Shown: positions 56,827-64,000 of the stretch, piece after piece
Numbering within the stretch: position 1 is the first letter of the stretch
Layout of the letters: each line of letters starts with the position of its first letter
NCBI GenBank assembly: GCA_031769625.1
Contig: JAUIMM010000088.1
Coordinates: 2,805,501-2,869,500, forward strand
DNA from: Taudactylus pleione
Taxonomy: Eukaryota; Chordata; Amphibia; Anura; Myobatrachidae
Length of the DNA stretch: 64,000 bases
Direction: 5' to 3'
The notes under the pieces: model-generated
The model's input: only the letters and a program-made list of their open reading frames with translations
Databases searched by the model: none
What the model was told of the DNA's origin: nothing
Made by a program: the position numbers and the translations under genes

Positions 56827-57198
56827 TACCCCTTTTACATCGGAGCTAAAACCCAGGTTATTGAAGGGTTAACCCGGGCAGCTCCCTGGTGTAAAAGGGG
56901 AGTGGGATGGATCGCCAGGTCGAGTGAGTGCGCTGTTCTCACAGCAGGGTTTCACGGGCTATGCCCGTGTTAAACCCTGCTGTGAGAACAGCGCACTCAG
57001 TGGCGCTTGGAGATGATGTCATCTCCAAGCGACCACTTACACGCCGGAAAAGCCGGGTCTGTGCAGACCCGATTCCGGTGTGAGCAGCGCCGACTCGGGA
57101 ATATTCCGAGTCGGCGCTGGCAAAATTCTGGGTCTGATCCGGATAGGAACCCTGTTCCAACTCCGGGTCATACCCGGAATTTTGGTGGAAAAGGGGTA
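56827..57198. mobile_element. MITE with TACCCCTTTT/AAAAGGGGTA ends
   Basis: TACCCCTTTT at 56827 and AAAAGGGGTA ending 57198 are inverted. The left flank TAA is shared with the preceding element and the right flank is TTA, complementary rather than identical. Inner hairpins are long: GCGCTGTTCTCACAGCAGGG with its mirror image around 56930-57000, AGATGATGTCATCT at 57010-57023, and GCGCCGACTCGGAATATTCC-type palindrome at 57086-57117. Confidence 0.78.
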
Positions 57199-57218
57199 TT
57201 AGTCTATTTCATGACACA

Positions 57219-57490
57219 GGGCCTGATTCAGACCCGCTTGCGAGCGCTGAGAGCTCGCAAGCGGGTCGATGGTGCCCTAGTGTGCATGCGCACTCGTGCT
57301 TTTGGCTCTGATAGAGCCCGATGGTCGCGATGGTCTTGACCATCGCGACCATCTTTTTGGCCGCTCGCATAAGCTGTGGGTGGTCACCCACAGCTATGCG
57401 AGCGGCCAGGAGGCCGCTCCATTTTTAGGTAGGAGGGCCCTGATTCAAAGCGAGCACTCTGGTCAGAGCGTCCGGCTCTGAATCAGGCCC
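57219..57490 (-). mobile_element. GGGCCTGATTCAG-family, hairpin-array subfamily, copy 9 (short)
   Basis: GGGCCTGATTCAGACC and GGCTCTGAATCAGGCCC, flanked by ACA (57216-57218, 57491-57493). 272 bp with the middle hairpins deleted. What remains: GCTTGCGAGCGCTGAGAGCTCGCAAGC, GATGGTCGCGATGGTC/GACCATCGCGACCATC, CGCTCGCATAAGCTGTGGG with its partner, and the terminal GCGAGCACTCTG...CGTCCGGCTCTG region. Confidence 0.9.
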
Positions 57491-57493
57491 ACA

Positions 57494-57820
57494 GTTCAGA
57501 CAGAAGCAGTACACACCCTCTACAGCACCAGGCTCATGGGTGTTGCTTTCACAATTTTCCTGAAATGCTTTTTCAAAGGTAGGTAAATTTGTTGCACACT
57601 TCTGAGTACTGGCACCATTTTTTTATTGAAAAAAGAATTGTCCCTTCAGAATTCTCAATAAATATTCTATTAACATAACAGACTAATGAAAGAAATGACT
57701 GTCCAGGAAGCAGCGCATCGAGAATAAACAGGCATAGTATTAACTTCTGTATCTCTCTGGCCACCTGCCAAGGTTACTAGTCTCTCTCACTATATATAAA
57801 ATTACCGCCCTGTTCTTGGA
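57494..57820. other. Stretch without genes upstream of the KPNA3 promoter
   Basis: AT-rich; nothing recognised. Confidence 0.45.
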
Positions 57821-57829
57821 ACAGTCATG

Positions 57830-58458
57830 GGGTTACCCTAATGGGCGGAGCCAGGAGCTCACACTAGAGGGCGGGACCAATAGCATAGGCGGGGCCAATA
57901 AATAGCACTAGAGTGGGCAGGCCTTGCATCCATCGCCGCCCACTGGTTGAGGCTGTCTGAAGCGTTCCCTGACCGCACGTCATGTGAGACGTCACAAAGG
58001 AATGTCGCCAGGATGCCGTTGGTTTTTTTTTTCCTTCCAGAATAACTTTATTAAACGTTTACAATAAGCATTCTTCTGTCTATATACTGCTATTCAGAGT
58101 AGCTGTCTCCGGCTCATCCCCATAGTGACCGCAGCAGTGACAGGGACGTGCAGGTGCCGACGGTACCGCAGCCTGTTCGAATATCTCCGTTTAATAAATC
58201 CCCCATGACACATAATAATCAGGCGGCAGCGGCCCCACAGAGTCACTCAGTCAGCCGGGTGTCAGAGTAGAGGTGAGGAAACAAGTGCTGGAACGCGGCG
58301 CCGCTTCCTTCTCATCATTACCCCCCGAGACGTCAGTGGCCCCGCCCCAGCTCCTCCTCCTCGTGGCGAGCGCGCGCAGGGCGGGGGAGTGCGGCGGCTC
58401 GCGCGGTCGTTGTGGTGTCGCAGCCGGTAACGGGGAAAGCGAGACAGAGACAGCCGCC
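57830..58458 (+). promoter_or_regulatory. CpG-rich promoter and 5' UTR of KPNA3
   Basis: CpG density rises sharply here relative to the rest of the window. Sp1-type GC boxes: GGGCGG at 57843, GGGCGGG at 57869, GGCGGGGCCAAT with a CCAAT box at 57889-57900, CCCCGCCCC at 58340-58348. CRE-like GACGTCAC at 57989-57996 and GACGTCAG at 58329-58336. No TATA box near the ATG, as usual for housekeeping CpG promoters. The transcription start cannot be placed from sequence alone; 58260-58458 is probably 5' UTR. Confidence 0.72.
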
Positions 58459-58527
58459 ATGGCGGAGAGCGCCGGCCTGGAGAATCACCGCATCAAGAGC
58501 TTCAAGAACAAGGGGAGAGATGTAGAG
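58459..58527 (+). CDS. kpna3: KPNA3 (importin subunit alpha-4) exon 1, coding part
   Basis: Importin alpha binds nuclear localisation signals and links cargo to importin beta for nuclear import. The exon encodes 23 residues beginning MAESAGLENHRIKSFKNKGR and ending DVE. The basic stretch HRIKSFKNKGRD starts the importin-beta-binding domain; ENHRIKSF points to KPNA3 rather than its paralogue KPNA4. The ATG has a strong Kozak context (GCCGCCATGG), and the exon ends GAG followed by GTGGGT, a phase-0 splice donor, as expected between the codons for VE and TM. Later exons, with the armadillo repeats, lie beyond the window. Confidence 0.92.
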
Positions 58528-58533
58528 GTGGGT
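58528..58533 (+). other. Splice donor of KPNA3 intron 1
   Basis: GAG/GTGGGT fits the donor consensus. The KPNA3 reading frame must leave here, because continuing it runs into unrelated intron sequence. Intron 1 extends to the end of the window (over 5.4 kb). Confidence 0.85.
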
Positions 58534-58789
58534 GTGATGGAGACGGGCTTTCCTCTGCGGCAGCCTCCCCCCCCCTCTGTGCTATCGCTTCCAGTCTCCA
58601 ACATGGTGGCCGCTGTGATATAAGTGCTGTACCGGGGCGCCGGCGGGCATCGCTCTGTTCTGCCGGTAACCGCAGCTTTATACCGGGGCATAGGTCGGAT
58701 CAGATTATTGTGCCGGAGATTAGAGCCTTGCCCCGGAGCTCATGCTGGGATTAGAGTGATGCTTCGAACATCAGTCATGTGCCGGGACC

Positions 58790-59480
58790 TAGGAGGGGAT
58801 CAGCATAGTATCACCGGGGCCCAGGAGGGGATGAGTGGTGTCATTTAGGTCCAGGAGGGGATGAGCGTGGTGTCACCGGGGCCCAGGAGGGGATGAGTGG
58901 TGTCATTTGTGCCCAGGAGGAGATGAGCGTGGTGTCACCAGGGTTTAGGAGGGGAGAAGAGTGGTGTTAAGGCCCGGGAGGGGATGAGAATGGTGTAATT
59001 GGGGCCCGGGATGGGATCAGTGTGGTGTCACCAGGGTTTAGGAGAGGATGAGTGGTGCTTTCAAGTCCCAGGAGGGGATGAGAGTGGTGTCATCAGGGCT
59101 CAGGCTGGATGGGGTTAGTGGGTTGACACCAGGGCCAAGGTTGGGATCAGCAGTGTGTCATCGGGGCCCAGGTAAGGATGAGTGGTGTCATTTGGGCCCA
59201 GAAGGGGATGTGTGGTGTCATTAATGTTTAGGATGGGATGAGTGTGGTGTCACTAGGGTCTAGGAGGGGGATGAGAATGGTGTCATTGGGACCCAGGAAG
59301 CGATGAGAGTGGTGTCAAAGGTGGGGGGATCCAGTTGGGGATCTGACAGGAGTGTCACTGGAATTTGGGTCCAGTTGAGAATGAGAAGGGTGTCACTTGG
59401 GGGGCTCAGGTGTGCATGAGAGTTGGGTGTCACCAGGGGGTGGGGCCAGGTTGTGATTAGAGAATGGTATGCCTAGGGGT
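58790..59480. repeat. Imperfect minisatellite in KPNA3 intron 1
   Basis: Phrases CCAGGAGGGGATGAG and TGGTGTCACC/TGGTGTCATT recur at roughly 30-60 bp spacing about fifteen times (for example 58850, 58885, 58914). The plus strand is purine-rich. It starts about 260 bp after the splice donor. Unit length varies, so it is an old array. Confidence 0.85.
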
Positions 59481-59889
59481 AGAGATGTGAGTGGGCTGTC
59501 ACCCAAAAACCCGGGTGGATGTGTTGTACTGATGGATATCATAGTTAATGGGGTCAGGATGTAATCATGTTGGATTTTAGGAAGAGGCTGTAATTTTCTG
59601 TACCAACATTGCTGTACCACAATGGATCAAGTGAATGGCAGCTCAATGGGGTGTACTACTGAGATTTCCCTCCCATTTTCTGAGGAGTGGTGTCCTCTGT
59701 TGTGATTAAAGAATAGTGGGTTGTATGGGTGGTAAACACATTTGGGGTGTAGGGACAGCTGCTTGGATGGTGACAGCAATTATTTTTATAGGCATACTAT
59801 GAATGATCATCTGTAACATGTTACATACTCGAGTGTGACAAACCATCACTTTCATATGTATTTCATATGCTGGAAAATATGTCCTAGAA

Positions 59890-60481
59890 CAGTGGTCTAT
59901 AACCCATAGCTTGCGAGCTACTAGTAGCTTGCAGTCTTCATTTTGGTAACACCTAGCTGCAGTGCCAACTAGGAGGGTAACTTACCTAGATGCAGTACTG
60001 GCAAGTCAGCTAGGAGCCCACTAGGTGGAAGTGACCTCTGATGCATGCTTCCCTGTGGCTTCTCCACAATGGGTGGAGCCACAGGGAACCGAGTCAAGTG
60101 CTTGCCAGAGCCGCTACGATCACCGGACTTGCTTCCCCGTGGTTCCACCGATGGCGCCTACTACTGGGCGACTCCTGCCCAGCCCTCCCGGAAAATCACA
60201 CAGCATCCCTGCCTATATCTTTTGCTCCTCTACTGCACTTACCTCCTTGGAGCCCATAATTAACAGTGAAATGTGCCTGTTCTTAAACCTTATTTACAAA
60301 TTGCAACGATATCACTGTATTAATGAAATTCATTGTTGTTTTCTATGAAACATTTTTTTTCATTACATTAACTTTATTGTTCGGTTATTAGCCAGATTTT
60401 TTTGTTCTTCTATAATTTTTAGCTCTTCAGGTTTAATTTGTCTCAAGTAGCTCACACCCCAATTAAGGTTGGTGACCACTG
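59890..60481. mobile_element. Non-autonomous hAT element, 592 bp
   Basis: CAGTGGTCTATAACC and GGTTGGTGACCACTG are inverted ends of hAT/Charlie type. The 8 bp TCCTAGAA (59882-59889) and TCCTAGAG (60482-60489) form the duplication with one difference. Overlapping ORFs within it are shadows. Confidence 0.88.
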
Positions 60482-60489
60482 TCCTAGAG

Positions 60490-61560
60490 GCAGTCATTGT
60501 TCTGCAATGCAGGTCCATCACAGATGATAAAGGTGAATTTTTGGACGTGCCTACGAATCCATCCTCCCTTAGATGGCAGTACTACAGTATAGGGAATGCA
60601 GCCCCTCCACCTGATCCTGACTCCTTATTTCCAATGCTTTTACATACTGGAGTCACACGGAGTCCAGCTATAAAGGTTACACAGCCCAGACAGGGAGACT
60701 CCACTTATGTGTCAGCCAGGATGCACATCTCCTAATTTCAGATTTGCATGCTGATCTTCTTAGGCTATATAGATCTATGTATTACATGTGCCGAGGTAAT
60801 ACTGTATTTATGCATTGTGTTGTCACTATTCAAAACACGCTGGTGGCTTACGTTTTGTCACTGTGTAGAGCTTCTGCTATTGCTGTTAGCATTGGGTTCT
60901 TGCTATGTGCCTGTCATGTTCAATATATTTTTGAAGTTTTATTAATAAAATTTCATATAACATACTTCGCTTACAGTAACTGAATTAAAATGTTTTCTTT
61001 AAATTAAAAACAAATTAGCCACTTTATTAGCAGTGTTATAGTTGGTATTATAGTATATTTAGTGTTCCCGCTAGGCAACGCACCCTGCCTGTTTTGAAAG
61101 CGCTATAACGCGCCCTGTCCTTATGGTGGCGTTCCACTGAAACAGCCGTCCCCAAGTTCTGGTGAAACATTCACCAGCGAGTGAATATGCGCACGGTATC
61201 TATTCACACGTGGGGAAAGCTTGGGGGCAGCCCAGCATCTACCTGAGTGATAAAAAGGGGGTGCATCTTAAGGTCGTAACCTCTTTCTGTGAATCCTCGC
61301 CCCTTTTCAGGCGCTGAAGTGCCCTTTTCCAACAGGTGCCCTGCATGGACTAGTGTGAATACTAATATTCTCTATTCCATGTATAAAATATTCTCTCTGG
61401 AGACATTAGTTGTGGTAGGTTTATATTCTAGTTGAGGCAATATTGTTCTTGTAATTTAATTGTATTCGCTTTTTTATTACATGTATTTCTTTTTCCAGCT
61501 ATTTTTTAACTTACATAATTTATATTGTTTTTGTGTGTGGATGACTCTTTTCTTTTTTTT
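60490..61560. other. Intron 1 sequence without recognised features
   Basis: Nothing classified; 61060-61370 is moderately GC-rich with CCAAGTTCTGGTG/CACGTGGGGAAAGCTTGGG half-inverted words and may be an old repeat. Confidence 0.4.
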
Positions 61561-61564
61561 TTTT

Positions 61565-61985
61565 GTCGTCAAAACCCCGACGGTGGAAGCCCAACACGGG
61601 ACTTAAGATAGGTGTCGAAATACCGACACCTATCTTAATCCAGATGCCGGAATACAGACAGACGTCAGGGGGCGTGTTAGCTGCAGGGGGGAGGATTAGG
61701 TTTAAGGTGCATAGTTAGGATAGCGTTAGGATCTTTTGGGGGGTAGGTTAGGGCCCCGTAGGGGAGGGGGGGGGGGGGATTAGGCAGTCCTGGGTGTTTA
61801 GGATTAGGCTCCACTGGTGGTGGGGGTTAGGGTTAGGCACTCAGGGGGGAGGGTTATGTTTAAGTACGAAGGGGGTAGACTTAGTGCCTAAACCTAACGG
61901 GGAGGTTTTGGGTTAGGCTACAAGAAGGAATGGTTAGGGGGAGGGTTACCGATCATCGGGATGCCGCTGTCAGTATTTTTCCGGT
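61565..61985. repeat. G-rich dispersed repeat, copy with GGGTTAGG runs
   Basis: A hairpin GATAGGTGTCGAAATACCGA with CACCTATC (61608-61636) opens it, then GGGTTAGG, TTTAGGATTAGG and GGGGGAGG runs follow, closing with ATCGGGATGCCGCTGTC. A 12-G run lies near 61767. Complement of 7335-7770. Confidence 0.6.
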
Positions 61986-62059
61986 ATTGCCCATTGCCGT
62001 GAAAAGAATAGCTGACAGATGTGCTTTGCTCTTGTAGACAGTGGACCTACACAAAGCAG

Positions 62060-62290
62060 TTTAATTGGGGGCAATTCAGTTGTTTTTGTGCAGCGATCTC
62101 CCGTCACATTAGACAGGGCAATATTCAATTGCTTTGTGCCGGCAGGTGTTCATTACTTTTCATGCATGTCGCGCCCAGTGCACCCATCTAAAGGTAGAAT
62201 GTGGATAATGGAAGAAAAGGCACATTCTAGTGCAGTAATATATCGTGTAAGTACCTGTGTACCAATGGGCAAGTGAATGAGAACTTGCCT
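62060..62290. repeat. Fragment of the 8798-9133 MITE family
   Basis: GCGATCTCCCGTCACATTAG corresponds to GCGATCTCCTGTCACTTTAG near 9077. Ends are lost or diverged. Confidence 0.5.
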
Positions 62291-62309
62291 GTTTTATTGG
62301 GATGTAGTC

Positions 62310-63060
62310 CGGAAGCCCGACGGTCTAAATGCCGACCGCCGGCTTCCAGACACTCTAATCCCAACGTGGTACTCATTGGGCACGATTTAATTCAGCGCGA
62401 TATAAATAGCGCCGGGAGATAGCTCCCGGAGCTATTCAATTCATCGCGCTGTTAGGTCGGGGAAGGCTCGTTATCGCGCCTTAAACAGGGTTTTTAGGCG
62501 TGATAACGGGCATTCCCCGACCTAACTTCCCGGCGCGAGGCTGTTTTCCCGGCGCTAAGGGCAGAAAACAGCCTCGCGCCGGGACTTTTGTCGGATTTCT
62601 TCTCTCATCCCCGGAGGGATGAGAGAAGAAATCATTAGTCAGACTTGTCAGCGCGGTGTATTGAATAGCTCCGGGAGCTCACTCCCGTAGCTATTTACAT
62701 CGCGCTGAATAGAATCGAGCCCATTAACCAGACGCCAGAAGACCGACGCTCGGCATACCGAACGAAGGCTAGCCGGGGCGGAGGGGAAGGTTAGGTTTAG
62801 GGCTTCCGGGGGGACTGAGGTTTAGGGTTAGGCTAGGGGAGGGGGTGGGGGGGAGGGGTTAGGCACTGCCCCAGGGAACTTAGGTTTAGGCAGTGGGGAA
62901 GGGGGAGTTAGGTTTAGGCACTGGGGGGGAGCTTAGTGTTAGGCACTACTAAGGGAGGGTTAGGGTAGGGAATTAGGTTAGCGATTCTTACCTTAGGACG
63001 ATCGGGATTTTCACCCTTTCCGGGCAGCCGCTGTCGGGATTTGTCCGGCGGTAATACCAC
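62310..63060. repeat. G-rich dispersed repeat with nested MITE
   Basis: GCCGACCGCCGGCTTCCAGA at the left, then the insertion at 62378-62722, then TTAGGTTTAGGG, GGGTTAGGC and GGGGGG runs to about 62990, and a closing TCGGGATTTTCACC near 63002. It is the longest copy of the family and strongly strand-biased for G. Confidence 0.6.
62378..62722. mobile_element. MITE with GGGCACGATTTAATTCAGCGCG ends, ATT duplication
   Basis: GGGCACGATTTAATTCAGCG and the complement of CGCTGAATAGAATCGAGCCC are inverted, flanked by ATT (62375-62377, 62723-62725). Inner palindromes include GGTCGGGGAA...TTCCCCGACC, GGCGCGAGGCTGTTTTC with its mirror, and TCTCTCATCCCCGGAGGGAT. Related in style to 8798-9133. Confidence 0.85.
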
Positions 63061-64000
63061 CCCCTTTTTATTGTCTTCTCGTGTCAGTGTTCTTGGATAA
63101 AGATGTAACCCTGATTTAGGACCAATAATGAATAACAGATGCAGGGTTCAAGATTCCGTGAGCAACCATGTTCTTGCACTGAAATGTGCACAGCCAAACG
63201 TTGCAGTATGTTCAGCAACATATTCCTGACTACTGAATCACAACCCATGGTGTGGTATATTTATTACTAACATTAATATAACCAAAAAAGTGTAAGAGAA
63301 ATTAAACCAGTTAAGCATAGTGCACCAAGTTTTGGAGCCTATTCTGCAATGGCAGGTCCTTTCACTGGTTCAGTCACAGTTCCCAGTCATCTGTAAATCT
63401 GGTGCGCAGTTTTTTAGAAAATGCTAGATAGTGCTCCTTATGCAATCCTCCAGGCTAAAAGAGTTTGTAGAACTTCATCAGTAAGTATAAGTTTAATAAA
63501 GTGACATTTGGGAATTATTTAATGTACCATTCACTGATTGCACTCCAATTGGGGTTTAGTTGCGCACGATGGACGTGATGTGCCATTCCAGAACGGAACA
63601 TTGCACCCACTGGCATTGCAGGTTTTTCCTCGCACCCCAGAGTTGCAAAGGAATACTTGCGATGTCTGCCCTATTGCACATGCCCCATTGGACAGAAATC
63701 CTGACTGTATTTACTAACAGACATCACTTCCTCAAACTTGACAGTACTCTTATCTTTATATTATTTATGTGGGTAGTGGAGCTGCGCATGTTTCAGCTGG
63801 TTGATATTTTTATCCATAAATGCTAAATTGTTCCCCAACTACAGAATATTTCCAAATCCGCCTGCCAAGTGCTCAATTAGGGTGCAGGGGTTTATTATTT
63901 TGTTTATTATTTAAACTACTACAGCGTGGTTGTCATCTGCAACAATTCCTTTCAATTTGAAATAGGGTGGGCAAAAAAAATGTAGCATAACATCAGCTTG
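63061..64000. other. Intron 1 sequence without recognised features
   Basis: AT-rich, no repeats with defined ends and no exon-like frame. Short ORF 63560-63826 has no recognisable domain. Confidence 0.45.

Noticed and set aside
54545..57490. Series of spaced palindromes considered as a CRISPR array
   Set aside because: Each palindrome differs in sequence, there is no constant repeat with unique spacers, and the host is a vertebrate.
58251..58460. 69-codon minus-strand ORF over the KPNA3 5' UTR
   Set aside because: Shadow of GC-rich promoter and coding sequence; no start context on that strand.
62815..62990. Interstitial telomere array
   Set aside because: Words such as GGGTTAGG are mixed with other G runs and recur at copies of a dispersed repeat, not as tandem TTAGGG.

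Overview
This window looks like vertebrate, most probably anuran amphibian, genomic DNA. It is AT-rich and repeat-dense, and only one host coding segment is recognised. The transposon mix (a DIRS-type YR retrotransposon, Penelope-like RT with hammerhead-type motifs, Tc1, hAT, PIF/Harbinger-like MITEs and Ty3/gypsy relics) fits a frog genome. The host exon at 58459-58527 encodes 23 residues starting MAESAGLENHRIKSFKNKGR, which I recognise as the start of importin subunit alpha-4 (KPNA3). It lies in a CpG-rich promoter and ends at a GT splice donor. Everything to its right is intron 1; everything to its left is upstream intergenic DNA.

Layout. 1-10 kb: two hAT MITEs with perfect 8-bp target duplications (151-940, 6943-7202), Harbinger-like MITEs, and an inverted pair with a hammerhead-like relic. 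10.3-17.1 kb: a decayed but structurally legible DIRS element (inverted terminal repeats, gag, RT/RNase H, tyrosine recombinase, internal complementary region) invaded by three MITEs and a piece of LTR. 17.5-28.4 kb: Ty3/gypsy pol fragments, LTR/leader relics and tandem repeats. 28.9-30.5 kb: a Tc1 element with about 220-bp inverted ends and a lightly broken transposase. 31.8-34.4 kb: a Penelope-like RT/GIY-YIG pseudogene followed by an inverted pair. 39.1-39.7 kb: a solo LTR. 42.7-44.0 kb: a 0.5-kb-armed palindrome whose left arm holds an intact hammerhead-type core on the minus strand. 44.1-47.3 kb: a hAT element with internal tandem repeats. 47.7-48.6 kb: a 37-bp minisatellite. 49.2-52.1 kb: a direct duplication whose second copy is interrupted by four MITEs. 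53-57.5 kb: a MITE cluster. 57.8-64 kb: KPNA3 promoter, exon 1 and intron 1.

The most unusual system is a family of mobile elements that all end in GGGCCTGATTCAG/CTGAATCAGGCCC, make 3-bp target duplications, and occur at least 14 times here. In its main subfamily the whole body is a series of up to about eleven adjacent hairpins, and stem positions change in a paired way between copies. Two insertions can be checked against a paralogous empty site inside the window.
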